A stretch of DNA of 64,000 nucleotides from Deinococcus depolymerans (GCF_039522025.1 NZ_BAAADB010000029.1:310001-374000); one strand, 5' to 3'. Positions 15,018 to 29,457 are shown, counted from the stretch's first letter. Translations and numbers: made by a program. Notes: a model not told the origin generated them from the sequence alone.

Positions 15018-15383
15018 GGGGCCTCCAGATATAGGTACACGTCGGGTCTGTTAACCCGGGTGCGGTGTGGTGATGCCGAGATTCTATGGAGCGCTTTAGG
15101 TCATGTCAATGCGCCGCTCATGAGTGCGCTTGAAATGATTCTGGCAACACCACCTTGATACCATTCTGAAATTGCCGCGAACCTCCTGCATCCAGCAATC
15201 AGGTTGCTCTGACTGGCGCTGGTGAATCCGGAACGAGTGATTCCATGCACGCGGGCGCAAGAAGCGCCTTTCCGCCCCCGCGCGTCGGCCCCCGGTGAAT
15301 GAAGGCGCCGGTCAAATGCAGACCAGCGGACGCAGACCGGGGCCGGTCCCGCCGGTGGAACCCCGGTGCCGGGCAGCGCAGGA
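15018..15383 (-). other. glnA-livK intergenic region
   Basis: 366 bp without a gene. It contains the livK promoter close to livK. The part nearer glnA (15180-15383) shows only G/C-rich imperfect dyads and no clear terminator. Confidence 0.6.
15081..15109 (-). promoter_or_regulatory. livK promoter
   Basis: Minus strand -35 TTGACA (15109-15104), 17-nt spacer, -10 TAGAAT (15086-15081). It lies 64 nt upstream of the livK ATG, so this gene has a conventional leader. Confidence 0.8.
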
Positions 15384-16796
15384 TCAGATCAGGTCGAGGT
15401 AACGGTCGAGTTCCCACTGGTGGACGGCCGCGCTGTACTCGCGCCACTCGGCGCGTTTGGCCGCCACGAAGTGATCCATGACGTGCTCGCCGAGCGCACG
15501 TCGCATCACCTCGTCCTTCTCGAGTTCCTCGACGGCCTCGCGCAGGTCGCTGGGCAGTTCGCGTACGCGGTGGTGACGTTTCTCGCGGACCGTCATCTTG
15601 AAGATGTTGCGCTGAATGGCCGGCGCGGGCTCCATCCGGCCCTCCAGGCCGTCCAGCCCGGCGGCGAGCATCACGGCCAGCGCCAGGTACGGGTTGCAGC
15701 TCGGGTCGGGCATGCGCACCTCGGCGCGCGTGGAGTTCCCGCGCTTGGCGGGAATGCGGATCAGGGCCGAGCGGTTGCTGGTACTCCAGGCCACGTTCAC
15801 GGGCGCCTCGAAGCCCGGCACCAGCCGTTTGTAGCTGTTCACCAGCGGATTGGTGATGGCCGTCATGCCGCCCGCGTGGTCCAGCAGGCCCGCGATGAAC
15901 TGTTCGGCCGTGCGGGACAGTCCGTACTCGCCGGCCGGGTCCGCGAAGGCGTTCACGCCGTCACGGAACAGGCTCAGGTGGCAGTGCATGCCGCTGCCGT
16001 TCACGCCGGGGATCGGCTTGGGCAGGAATGACGCCAGCAGCCCGTACTCCAGCGCGACCCGCTTGACCACGAACTTGAACGTCGCGATGCGGTCCGCGGT
16101 TTCCAGGGCCGGGGCGTACCGGAAGTCGATCTCGTGCTGGCCCGGCGCGACCTCGTGGTGGGCGGCCTCGATCTCGAAGCCCATCTCGACGAGCTTGTTG
16201 GTGATCTCGCGGCGGATGCGTTCACCCTTGTCGATGGGGGCCAGGTCGAAGTACCCGGCCTTGTCGTGCGTGACGGTGCTGCCCAGTCCGGCCGGTGTGC
16301 GCTCGAACAGGAAGAATTCCGGTTCCGTACCGACGAACATCTCGAAGCCCAGCGCCTGCGCCCGCGCGATCTGCCGCTTGAGCACCTGCCGGGGATCGCC
16401 CTCGAAGGGGGTGCCGTCGGGCAGGGCCACGTCGCAGATCAGCCGGGCGACCTTGCCGCGCTCGCCCTCCTCGCGGGAGAACTGCGGATAGATCAGGAAC
16501 GTGCCCAGGTCCGGGCGCAGCAGCATGTCGGACTCCTCGACGCGCGTGAAGCCCTCCACGGCGCTGCCGTCGAATGTCACGTCGCCGTTCAGGGCCTTCT
16601 GGAACTGCGATTTGGGCACCTCGACGTTCTTGGTGGTGCCCAGGATGTCGGTGAACTGCAGGCGCAGGAACTTGACTTCCGCCTCGTGCAGGCGGGCCAG
16701 GATGCTCTCGCGGGTGGGGCCGCCCGGCTGGGTGGGTCGGGCCGGCACTTCAGGAGAGGCCGGCGTGGCGGTGGAACGGCTGGAACGGGTGGGCAT
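15384..16796 (-). CDS. glnA: Glutamine synthetase, type I
   Basis: 470 residues from ATG 16796, with GGAGG 10 nt before it. It carries a Pro/Ser/Thr-rich N-terminal extension of about 25 residues. The family core then starts with AEVKFLRLQFTDILGTTKNVEVP. Active-site segments are GTEPEFFLF, EAAHHEVAPGQHEIDF, NGSGMHCHLSLF and NRSALIRIPAKRGNSTRAEVRMPDPSCNPYLA. The enzyme makes glutamine from glutamate, ammonia and ATP as a dodecamer. It is divergent from a type III enzyme, so the organism has two routes of ammonia assimilation. The short length suggests the GSI-alpha type, usually not adenylylated. Confidence 0.95.
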   Translation of the reverse strand: MPTRSSRSTATPASPEVPARPTQPGGPTRESILARLHEAEVKFLRLQFTDILGTTKNVEVPKSQFQKALNGDVTFDGSAVEGFTRVEESDMLLRPDLGTFLIYPQFSREEGERGKVARLICDVALPDGTPFEGDPRQVLKRQIARAQALGFEMFVGTEPEFFLFERTPAGLGSTVTHDKAGYFDLAPIDKGERIRREITNKLVEMGFEIEAAHHEVAPGQHEIDFRYAPALETADRIATFKFVVKRVALEYGLLASFLPKPIPGVNGSGMHCHLSLFRDGVNAFADPAGEYGLSRTAEQFIAGLLDHAGGMTAITNPLVNSYKRLVPGFEAPVNVAWSTSNRSALIRIPAKRGNSTRAEVRMPDPSCNPYLALAVMLAAGLDGLEGRMEPAPAIQRNIFKMTVREKRHHRVRELPSDLREAVEELEKDEVMRRALGEHVMDHFVAAKRAEWREYSAAVHQWELDRYLDLI

Positions 16797-17295
16797 CTGA
16801 AACGAACCTCCGGCGGAAACGGCTGAGAGTGCACAAAAGTGAAAAGAGGAAACGGAACGGAAGCGCGGGCGGCAGGTCAGGGCGCCGCGCGGGCAGCGGG
16901 GCCGGGGTCCGCCGCGCCTTCCTGTCCGGGCGCTTGGCCCGCCCGGTGGTCCGGCACACCCCATCCGGTCGTCCCGAAATGGTACGACCTTCCTGGCGGT
17001 CCGTCACGCCGGCCGGCTGCCACCCTCCCCGGGGCACACCCCAGGCCCCGGTGCAACTTGTTCCGTTCAATACGCCCGGACGTTCATTCCGGGAATGACA
17101 AGCTGCACTTCCGGCGGGGGGTGTGTCCCGGAAAGTCGGCTGCTGACGTCATCTTGTGCAGGAGAATGCGTTGACCCCGCGAAAGCAGACTCCTATACTC
17201 GCGGGCAGTGAGCGGGTCACACGGACCGGCGCGGCGTGAGATCACGGGATGCCCCACGCCACGCACCACGGTCCAGGCCCGCGACAGGGAGCGAC
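16797..17295. other. Divergent glnA-glnN control region
   Basis: 499 bp with no credible gene. It contains the glnN promoter (17171-17199) and a perfect odd-length palindrome, TCATTCC-G-GGAATGA at 17084-17098, possibly an operator shared by the two genes. The glnA promoter could not be placed with confidence. Confidence 0.6.
17171..17199 (+). promoter_or_regulatory. glnN promoter
   Basis: -35 TTGACC (17171-17176), 17-nt spacer, -10 TATACT (17194-17199), about 95 nt before the glnN start. Confidence 0.75.
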
Positions 17296-19452
<2,157 letters not shown>

Positions 19453-19584
19453 TACGGACTCCGATTGAATGGGCTGCAAAGCCCGCTGGGTCCGAGCGAA
19501 GCGAGTGGGAGCTGGGCGGGTTCCGGACGTGGAGCCGACAATCCGGTGAAGTTCCGGGTTGTCAGCGAAACAAACGGAATCCGT
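19453..19584 (+). repeat. Interspersed MITE-like repeat, copy 3 (abuts glnN stop)
   Basis: TACGGACTCCGATTGAATGG starts immediately after TAA of glnN, and the copy ends GGAATCCGTC. It contains the hairpin CAATCCGG/CCGG-type pair around TGAAGTT. It may serve as the terminator of glnN. Confidence 0.9.
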
Positions 19585-19720
19585 CTAAGGCCCGTCAGGG
19601 GAGGGAGTCGGCCGGAGGGAGTGAGGCCCGGCCCCCTCCGCCCCGGCCACACCACCCGACGCACCCCGGTGACCCGCCCTGCTTCCACGCAGGCGGGTCA
19701 CTCTCTTCCGTCCACTTCAC
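19585..19720. other. Spacer between two repeat copies
   Basis: G/C-rich sequence with nothing recognisable. Confidence 0.5.
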
Positions 19721-19876
19721 ATACGGACTGCCGTCTGTTCCGTTCACAATCCGCCGCCCCACCGATCTGTCAGCGCCACGCCCGCCAGTGCGCGTCCCGC
19801 TCCTCCTTTGCGGGGCCGCTTCAAGGGTCGTATCCGCTCGGGTTGAACGGGGTTGGCACCCCACTCAACCGGAGTG
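19721..19876 (-). repeat. Interspersed MITE-like repeat, diverged copy 4
   Basis: Starts ATACGGACTGCCGTCTGTTCC, keeps the TCCGCTCGGGTTGAACGGGG half-hairpin, and ends near ACTCAACCGGAGT. Opposite orientation to copy 3. Confidence 0.7.
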
Positions 19877-19909
19877 CGCAGCACTCCCTCCTGCCCCCGT
19901 CACGCGGAG

Positions 19910-19915
19910 TAAACT
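19910..19915 (+). promoter_or_regulatory. -10 box of a leaderless promoter (AAC(3)-type gene)
   Basis: TAAACT at about 19910-19915, with GTG 19922 beginning 6-7 nt later. Confidence 0.5.
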
Positions 19916-19921
19916 GCGGGC

Positions 19922-20734
19922 GTGTTGAATCTGCTTCGCCGCCCCGCCGTGACCCCCGCCGAACTGGACGAGGGACTGCGGGCGCTGGGACTGGACGGGT
20001 CGCAGCACGTGATCGTGCACGCGAGCCTGAAGTCCTTCGGCACGCTGGACGGGGGCGCCCGGACGGTCGTGGAGAGCCTGTCGCGGCGCACGGCCACCCT
20101 GGTCGCCCCGGCCTTCACGTACTCGACGCTGCTGTCACGGCCGACCTCGACCACGCACGCCCGTTTCCACCGGGACAGCCGGGTCAGCCGCGATATCGGG
20201 CGGGTCCCGCAGGAACTCGTGGACCGCGCCGAGGCCCTGCGGTCCTTTCACCCGACCCTGAGTTTCGTGGCCCTGGGCCAGGAGGCGGCGCGCATCACCG
20301 AGGCGCAGTCGCTGGGCAGCCCGTACCAGCCGGTCGGGGCGCTGTACGACCTGAACGGGTACGCGCTGCTGATGGGCGTGGATTTCGGCAGCAACACCAG
20401 CGTGCACTACGGCGAGCACCTCGCGGGCATGCCGCTCCTGACGCGCTACGTGCCGCTGGACGGACAGGTGCTGCCCACCGCCTTCCCGAACTGCTCGGCG
20501 GATTTCGATCATCTGGCCCCGGAGGTCCATGCGGGGCTGCGCAGCGTGCAGGTGGGGTCCTCCACGCTGCGCCTGTACCGCGTGCGGGACCTGGTGGACG
20601 CCACGGTGCGCCTGCTGGGCCGCGACCCGGAGGCGCTGCTGTGCACCTACCGGGGGTGCCGCTGCCAGGAGGTGCGGGCGCTGGTGCGCGCCCAGGGCCT
20701 GACACCGCGCCCGCACCAGGGTCTGATCAGCTGA
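19922..20734 (+). CDS. AAC(3)-family aminoglycoside N-acetyltransferase-like protein
   Basis: 270 residues from GTG 19922, with an adjacent in-frame TTG as alternative. Family signatures are VIVHASLKSFGTLDGGA (acetyl-CoA loop), VAPAFTY, RSFHPTLSF, and SNTSVHYGEHLAGMP (catalytic His segment, around residue 160-172). Typical members transfer acetyl from acetyl-CoA to the 3-amino group of aminoglycosides. Chromosomal homologues often act on unknown amines, so resistance cannot be claimed. It is convergent with the next gene across a tandem repeat that contains both stops. Confidence 0.82.
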   Translation: MLNLLRRPAVTPAELDEGLRALGLDGSQHVIVHASLKSFGTLDGGARTVVESLSRRTATLVAPAFTYSTLLSRPTSTTHARFHRDSRVSRDIGRVPQELVDRAEALRSFHPTLSFVALGQEAARITEAQSLGSPYQPVGALYDLNGYALLMGVDFGSNTSVHYGEHLAGMPLLTRYVPLDGQVLPTAFPNCSADFDHLAPEVHAGLRSVQVGSSTLRLYRVRDLVDATVRLLGRDPEALLCTYRGCRCQEVRALVRAQGLTPRPHQGLIS

Positions 20735-20790
20735 AGGTGCATCCCCACGGGCCCGGTCAGCTGAGGTGCATCCACACAGGCCCGGTCAGC
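20727..20790. repeat. Short tandem direct repeat carrying both stop codons
   Basis: A unit of about 30 bp beginning TCAGCTGAGGTGCATCC occurs about twice, with a third partial unit. Its core TCAGCTGA is palindromic and supplies TGA stops for the genes on both strands. Confidence 0.7.
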
Positions 20791-20820
20791 TGAGGCGTTT
20801 CTCGCTGGAATGACCGGGCC
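20779..20820. terminator. Hairpin at the convergent gene ends
   Basis: GGCCCGGTCA (20779-20788) pairs perfectly with TGACCGGGCC (20811-20820), overlapping the last codons of the reductase. No T-tract. Confidence 0.5.
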
Positions 20821-21781
20821 GCACGCGCAGGTCCGGGCGGACGTGGTGCGCGGCGTGGTTGGCGGCCACGGCCGCCTGCGCCAGCCCCACCGAGATCAGC
20901 TTGAAGTCCTGCCCGGACGCCGCCACGTCGCCCGCCACGAACACGCCGCTCAGGGCGGTCCGGCCGCCCACGCCGTCCGGCACGTACTCGCCCTGCCAGC
21001 CGAGCGGCCAGCCCTGCACGGGCGTCAGGTCCGGCAGGTAGCCGTTCAGGATCAGCACCGTGTCGGCCGGCACGTCGCGCGGCTGACCGTCCACGGTGAG
21101 GGCCGCGCCGGTCGGCGTGACGTTCAGCAGCACGGCGGGAGCGAGGACGTCCAGCCGGCCGGTGTGCCCCGCCTCCGCCAGGGCGTCCAGGTCGGCGGGA
21201 CTGCCCCGGAACCCGGCGCGGCGGTGCGTGAGGGTCACCTGCGCGCCCGCCTGCGCGAGTTCCAGCGCGGCGCGCGTGGCCTGCGGCACGCCGCCCACGA
21301 TCAGCACGCGGCGGCCCGCGAGTGCAGCCGGGTCGGGCACGTCGGTCCGCACGTCCGGGTGCGTGCCGGGCACGCGGGCCTCGCGCGGCCGCAGGGCGCC
21401 CAGACCTGCCGCCAGGATCACGGCGCCCGCCCGGTAGGTCCGTGGGCCGTGAGGTCCGAGCGTGCCGACGCGCCACTCCTCACCGTCCGCTTCCAGCGTG
21501 CGGGCCAGGGTGTTCAGGTGCAGCTGTGCGGGCAGGCCGTCCAGTTGCCGGACCAGTCCGGCGATCACGTCTGCGGCGGGCGCGGCGGGCAGGCCCGGCA
21601 CGTCGTACACGCGCCGGTCCGGGTAGAGGGCGGTCAGCTGCCCGCCGGGTTCGTGCCGGGCGTCCAGCACGGTCACGTTCAGGCCGCGCCACGCGGCGTA
21701 GAACGCGGCGTGCAGTCCGGCGGGCCCGGCGCCGACGATCAGCACGTCGGCGTCACGGTCAGGGGGAAGGGGGGCGTTCAT
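20786..21781 (-). CDS. NAD(P)/FAD-dependent oxidoreductase, thioredoxin-reductase-like ferredoxin-NADP reductase type
   Basis: 331 residues. FAD-binding GAGPAGLHAAFYAAWRG lies near residue 17. GGQL and ILAAGLGALRPRE follow. A second nucleotide site, VGGVPQATRAALELAQAGA (around 165), departs from the usual GGGxSA. The C-terminus carries GVFVAGDVAASGQDFKLISVGLAQAAVAANHA. The redox CxxC of thioredoxin reductase is absent, so it belongs with type 2 ferredoxin/flavodoxin-NADP reductases. It is close to a second, adrenodoxin-reductase-type enzyme on the same strand (49-nt gap), suggesting a joint electron-transfer role (inference). Confidence 0.82.
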   Translation of the reverse strand: MNAPLPPDRDADVLIVGAGPAGLHAAFYAAWRGLNVTVLDARHEPGGQLTALYPDRRVYDVPGLPAAPAADVIAGLVRQLDGLPAQLHLNTLARTLEADGEEWRVGTLGPHGPRTYRAGAVILAAGLGALRPREARVPGTHPDVRTDVPDPAALAGRRVLIVGGVPQATRAALELAQAGAQVTLTHRRAGFRGSPADLDALAEAGHTGRLDVLAPAVLLNVTPTGAALTVDGQPRDVPADTVLILNGYLPDLTPVQGWPLGWQGEYVPDGVGGRTALSGVFVAGDVAASGQDFKLISVGLAQAAVAANHAAHHVRPDLRVRPGHSSEKRLS

Positions 21782-21787
21782 GCGGCG

Positions 21788-21793
21788 AGTATG
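21788..21793 (-). promoter_or_regulatory. -10 box of a leaderless promoter (reductase)
   Basis: CATACT on the minus strand, 6 nt before ATG 21781. It lies in the short gap after the upstream reductase. Confidence 0.4.
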
Positions 21794-21830
21794 CCAGAAC
21801 GCCCTGCCCGGCCCCTCCCGCGCGGGCCGC

Positions 21831-23189
<1,359 letters not shown>

Positions 23190-23196
23190 GCGGTTG

Positions 23197-23202
23197 AGTC
23201 TA
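23197..23202 (-). promoter_or_regulatory. -10 box of a leaderless promoter (fprA)
   Basis: TAGACT on the minus strand, 7 nt before ATG 23189. Confidence 0.6.
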
Positions 23203-23298
23203 AAGGTCAACTGCTTGGGGGGGAATGGCAACGCGGCCCGCTGTCCAGCCCGGATGGTGTCACGTGGACGGAAACACGGCCGGGAAGCCATGCGAACA

Positions 23299-23326
23299 CG
23301 CTGCCCGGCGTGAGGACCGGGCAGCG
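23299..23326 (-). terminator. Hairpin after the CRP-family regulator
   Basis: CGCTGCCCGG (23299-23308) and CCGGGCAGCG (23317-23326) form a perfect 10-bp stem with an 8-nt loop, about 30 nt past the regulator stop. No long T-tract. Confidence 0.6.
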
Positions 23327-23356
23327 CTGGATGGAACGGGAGTGGTGGGCGGTGGC

Positions 23357-23971
<615 letters not shown>

Positions 23972-24042
23972 TGTGTGCGCCTCCTTGGGCGGTGTGAGAG
24001 GGGGGAAACGGGGTGTCGGGGGCTTATTCCCGACCTGCTCAC

Positions 24043-24071
24043 AGTGTAACCCAATATCACTTTTTTGTAAA
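24043..24071 (-). promoter_or_regulatory. Promoter of the SdrP/DdrI-like gene
   Basis: Minus strand -35 TTTACA (24071-24066), 17-nt spacer, -10 TACACT (24048-24043), with A-rich sequence around the -35 box. The start codon is about 70 nt downstream, after an AGGAGG-like site. Confidence 0.75.
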
Positions 24072-24237
24072 CACTTTTGTTTCTTTAATCAGCATTGAGA
24101 TTACAGATCACCCGGTCAGACCCGCCCCTCCCGAGCCCCGGCAGCACGGCGTTCCCACGCACCGTCGCGGCCCGACCAGCCTCACCCGGCGCTCACCGCC
24201 CCCGGCCGGACAGCACACCGGACTCCCGGAACGGCAG

Positions 24238-24269
24238 TGGGCGGCGAGGCCCTCACCACGCCGCCCACC
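24238..24269 (-). terminator. Hairpin after gyrA
   Basis: GTGGGCGGCG (24238-24247) and CGCCGCCCAC (24260-24269), perfect 10-bp stem, 12-nt loop, about 27 nt past the gyrA stop. No T-tract. Confidence 0.5.
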
Positions 24270-24295
24270 CTGCCCGGAGGCCGGGGTTCAGCCGA

Positions 24296-26731
<2,436 letters not shown>

Positions 26732-26821
26732 GGTGCTCCAGTCGTGCGGGTCCGGGCGTGGCAGGTGCCGCGCCGCAGGAGTGAGATGGGGAGGTCCCGG
26801 CGCAGGGCCAGGGATGGAACG

Positions 26822-26850
26822 ATTCTAGCACGATTATGTTCAGGGCGTAA
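26822..26850 (-). promoter_or_regulatory. Candidate gyrA promoter
   Basis: Minus strand -35 TTACGC (26850-26845), 17-nt spacer, -10 TAGAAT (26827-26822). An alternative -10, TACAAT, lies at 26882-26877. Confidence 0.55.
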
Positions 26851-27038
26851 TAGAACCGAGTCCTTCTATGCTCCCCATTGTACCCGAAAACACCCCCGGA
26901 CACCGCGACCCCCACCACCACCGGAACCCGCCCAGCACCAGCAAAATCAGCCCTCCATGACAGTCCGGACCCCACCCGCCCCGGACGGCGCACTCAACCA
27001 CCGCCCCCGTCTGCCCGGCCTGACCCCCGGCCCACTGA

Positions 27039-27148
27039 TACGGACGGCTGTCTGGTTCGTTCACACCCCGCCCACGCACCGGGTTGCCAGCACCACGCCC
27101 GACCGTCCTCCGGGCTCCCACGCTGCGCAGCCGCCCGCCGGGTCCGTA
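27039..27148 (-). repeat. Interspersed MITE-like repeat, degenerate copy 5
   Basis: Begins TACGGACGGCTGTCTGGTTCG and ends GGGTCCGTA. Only TGA separates it from copy 6. Confidence 0.65.
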
Positions 27149-27151
27149 TGA

Positions 27152-27284
27152 TACGGATTCCGTCTGTTTCGCCAACAATCCGGAACTGCACCGGATTGCC
27201 GGCTCCACGTCCGGAACCCGTTTTTCTCCTACTCGCTCCGCTCGGATTGAACGGGCCTTGCAGCCCATTCAATCGGAGTCCGTA
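27152..27284 (-). repeat. Interspersed MITE-like repeat, copy 6
   Basis: Begins TACGGATTCCGTCTGTTTCG and ends CAATCGGAGTCCGTA. Both internal hairpins are intact. Confidence 0.9.
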
Positions 27285-27361
27285 TGAGAACGCGCGTGCG
27301 GCAGGGGCACCACCCCTGCCGGTCTGCCAGTCACCACCCCCCGCTGACCGCGCGTACCCTT

Positions 27362-27367
27362 TATGAT
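27362..27367 (+). promoter_or_regulatory. -10 box of a leaderless promoter (Roadblock operon)
   Basis: TATGAT, 8 nt before ATG 27376. Confidence 0.55.
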
Positions 27368-27375
27368 GCGCTCAC

Positions 27376-27726
27376 ATGCTTGATCAACTCACGCAACTCG
27401 TCAGGGACGTGGACGGCGCCTGGGCCGCAGCGATCGGTGGCCTGGACGGCCTGCTCATCGAGGGGTACTCCACCGCCACCACCGACCTCAACCTGCTGAT
27501 CGCCGAGCACGCCGGCCTGTACCGCTCGGCCAGCACCGCCTACGCCACCACCCTGAACGGCGGCCAGACCCGCGAACTGTACCTGCGCGGCGAACGCCTG
27601 AGCGTGTACCTGCACCCCATCAAGGCCGACTACTTCCTGCTGCTGGCCGTCGACGCCCGCAGCAACCTCGGGCAGGCCCGCCTGTACGGCCGCGACACCG
27701 CCCGCAAACTGGAGGCCACCCTGTGA
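27376..27726 (+). CDS. Roadblock/LC7-like protein, first of three
   Basis: 116 residues. The chain shows the small alpha-beta Roadblock fold: amphipathic helix LTQLVRDVDGAWAAAIGGLDG, strand GLLIEGYS, central helix with ATTDLNLLIAEHAGLYRSA, strands TRELYLRGERLSVYLHPI and YFLLLAVD, and a final helix. Roadblock proteins regulate small Ras-like GTPases (MglB for MglA) or scaffold other complexes. No GTPase gene is nearby. It overlaps the next gene by GTGA, so the three are made together. Family assignment is by fold pattern, so moderately sure. Confidence 0.7.
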   Translation: MLDQLTQLVRDVDGAWAAAIGGLDGLLIEGYSTATTDLNLLIAEHAGLYRSASTAYATTLNGGQTRELYLRGERLSVYLHPIKADYFLLLAVDARSNLGQARLYGRDTARKLEATL

Positions 27727-28064
27727 TCATCGACCCCCTGCGCACCCTGCCCGGCGTGATCGCCGCCGCCCTGGTCGGCCCCGACGGCCTGCCCATCGAG
27801 ACGCACGGCGAGGGCGGCGACGCCATGGCCGCCGAACTCAGCGCCCTGCGCACCAGCCTGGACCGCACCGGCCGCCGCCTGGGCGCCGGGGAGGTCACCC
27901 GCATCGCCTTCACCAGCGAACGCATCGAGGTCGTCGCCGTCTCCAGCGGCGACTTCGTGCTGGGGGCCGCCATGGCGCGCGGCACCGACACCCGCACCGC
28001 CCAGCAGACCCTGGCCCGCCTGGCCCTGGAACTCGGGCACCTGCCCCGACCGGAGACCGCATGA
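27723..28064 (+). CDS. Roadblock/LC7-like protein, second of three
   Basis: 113 residues from GTG 27723. Pattern IDPLRTLPGVIAAALVGPDGLPIETHG at the start is the clearest Roadblock/LC7 hallmark (PGV-x-x-A-x-x-x-x-x-DG-x-x-I). Helix AMAAELSALRTSLDRTGRRL and strands TRIAFTSERIEVVAV and FVLGAAMARG follow. It differs from its two neighbours enough that they are old paralogues rather than a recent duplication. Probably forms hetero- or homodimers with them (inference). Confidence 0.78.
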   Translation: MIIDPLRTLPGVIAAALVGPDGLPIETHGEGGDAMAAELSALRTSLDRTGRRLGAGEVTRIAFTSERIEVVAVSSGDFVLGAAMARGTDTRTAQQTLARLALELGHLPRPETA

Positions 28065-28381
28065 TCGAGGCCCTGATGGACGTGCGCGGCGTGCGCCACA
28101 CCGCCCTGGTCGCCAGCGACGGCCGCGTCGTGGCCCGCGCCGGGCTGCCCGAGGAACAGCTGGGCGCGGAACTGACCCTGATCGCCGCCGGCCGCGCCGT
28201 GATCGGCAGCCTGCAGGCCAACCTGAACACCGGCGACTGGCAGGAACTGCTGCTGGACGTCGAGGGTGGCCCCGTCCTGCTCACCCCGCACGGCGACCAG
28301 ATCCTCCTGACCGCCTTCGACGAGGTCGCCAGCCTGGGCCGCGTGCGCTTCGCGGTGCGCCGCCTGCTCGGCACCGCCTGA
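28061..28381 (+). CDS. Roadblock/LC7-like protein, third of three
   Basis: 106 residues, ATGA overlap with the previous gene. IEALMDVRGVRHTALVASDGRVVARAG matches the Roadblock start. The central helix contains LTLIAAGRAVIGSL, and strands WQELLLDVEGGPVLLTP and QILLTAFDE precede the end helix LGRVRFAVRRLL. Same considerations as for the first two; it completes an operon consisting only of Roadblock-type proteins. Confidence 0.75.
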   Translation: MIEALMDVRGVRHTALVASDGRVVARAGLPEEQLGAELTLIAAGRAVIGSLQANLNTGDWQELLLDVEGGPVLLTPHGDQILLTAFDEVASLGRVRFAVRRLLGTA

Positions 28382-28443
28382 CGGCCCGCGTTCCCGCGTG
28401 TCGCGTGCCGGAGTGCGTTGCATTCGTCCCGGCGCCCGCGCGC

Positions 28444-28449
28444 TAGCGT
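28444..28449 (+). promoter_or_regulatory. -10 box of a leaderless promoter (hemB)
   Basis: TAGCGT, 6 nt before ATG 28456. Confidence 0.5.
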
Positions 28450-28455
28450 AGGCGC

Positions 28456-29457
28456 ATGGACCGTCCCCGCCGCCTGCGCCGCACGCCCGCCCTGCGCGCC
28501 CTGACCCGCGAGGTGCACCTGCACCCAGAGCAGTTCATCCACCCGATCTTCGTGCATGAACGCGACACCGTCACCGACATCGCCACCATGCCCGGCGTGC
28601 AGCGCCACTCCATCGGGAGTGCCGTCCAGCAGGCCCGCGAGGCCCTGGCCCTCGGCGTGCCCAGCGTGATCCTGTTCGGCATTCCCGACCACAAGGACGC
28701 CCTGGGCACCCAGGCGTACGCCGAGGAAGGCATCATCCAGCGGGCCACGCGCGCCATCAAGGCCAGCGTGCCCGAGGTGAATGTCATTGCCGACACCTGC
28801 CTGTGCGAGTACACCGACCACGGCCACTGCGGCCCGCTGTGCGAGGTGCCCGGCCTGAGCGGCCAGGACGCCTGGACGGTCGACAACGACGCCAGCCTCG
28901 CCCTGCTCGCGCAGACCGCCGTGTCACAGGCCCGCGCGGGCGCCGACGTGATCGCCCCGAGCGCCATGATGGACGGGCAGGTCGCCGCGATCCGCGCCGC
29001 ACTGGACGGGGCGGGCTTCACGCACGTCCCGGTCATGAGTTACGCCGTGAAGTACGCCAGCGCCTACTACGGCCCCTTCCGGGACGCCGCCGGGTCCACC
29101 CCCAGCGTCGGGAACCGCGCCACCTACCAGATGGACCCCGCCGGCGGCTACCGCGAGGCGCTGCGCGAGGCCCGCCTGGACGCCGAGCAGGGCGCCGACA
29201 CACTGATGGTCAAACCCGCCCTGGCGTACCTGGACGTCCTGAACCTCCTGAAACGCGAATTCGACCTGCCGGTCGTGGCGTACAACGTCAGCGGCGAGTA
29301 CTCCCTGATCAAGGCCGCCGCCGCCGCCGGCTTCATGGACGAACGCCGCACCGTCCTCGAAACCCTGACCGGCTTCAGGCGCGCCGGAGCGGACGCCATC
29401 ATCACGTACCACGCGCTGGACGCCGCCCGCTGGCTCGCCGAGGACGCCCGCGCATGA
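28456..29457 (+). CDS. hemB: Delta-aminolevulinic acid dehydratase (porphobilinogen synthase)
   Basis: 333 residues. The zinc-site cysteines are in ADTCLCEYTDHGHCG (around residues 114-127). The two Schiff-base lysines are in VMSYAVKYASAYYGPFRDAAGS (about 200) and TLMVKPALAYLDVL (about 253). It condenses two 5-aminolevulinate molecules to porphobilinogen in heme biosynthesis. The Cys set indicates a Zn-dependent enzyme rather than the Asp-rich Mg type. The stop overlaps the next gene by ATGA. The N-terminus RPRRLRRTPALRALTREVHLHP is standard. Confidence 0.96.
   Translation: MDRPRRLRRTPALRALTREVHLHPEQFIHPIFVHERDTVTDIATMPGVQRHSIGSAVQQAREALALGVPSVILFGIPDHKDALGTQAYAEEGIIQRATRAIKASVPEVNVIADTCLCEYTDHGHCGPLCEVPGLSGQDAWTVDNDASLALLAQTAVSQARAGADVIAPSAMMDGQVAAIRAALDGAGFTHVPVMSYAVKYASAYYGPFRDAAGSTPSVGNRATYQMDPAGGYREALREARLDAEQGADTLMVKPALAYLDVLNLLKREFDLPVVAYNVSGEYSLIKAAAAAGFMDERRTVLETLTGFRRAGADAIITYHALDAARWLAEDARA

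Larger units (their letters stand above)
23972..24295. other. gyrA-regulator intergenic region
   Basis: 324 bp. The half next to the regulator is strikingly A/T-rich (24050-24110) and holds its promoter. The rest contains the gyrA hairpin. No gene seen. Confidence 0.6.
26732..27375. other. Intergenic region upstream of gyrA and the Roadblock operon
   Basis: 644 bp without a gene. It contains the gyrA promoter, two repeat copies in tandem (27039-27148 and 27152-27284), a small stem GGCAGGGG/CCCCTGCC at 27300-27320 and the Roadblock-operon -10 box. Confidence 0.7.

Noticed and set aside
27039..27284. The two tandem repeat copies as a CRISPR array
   Set aside because: Only two units, over 100 bp each, with no short spacers and no cas genes; they are transposon-like repeats.
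28803..29453. A long frame starting at 28803 as an N-terminal extension of the phosphatase
   Set aside because: The extension is an Arg/Pro-rich shadow of hemB. The start at 29454 overlaps the hemB stop and yields the expected domain.
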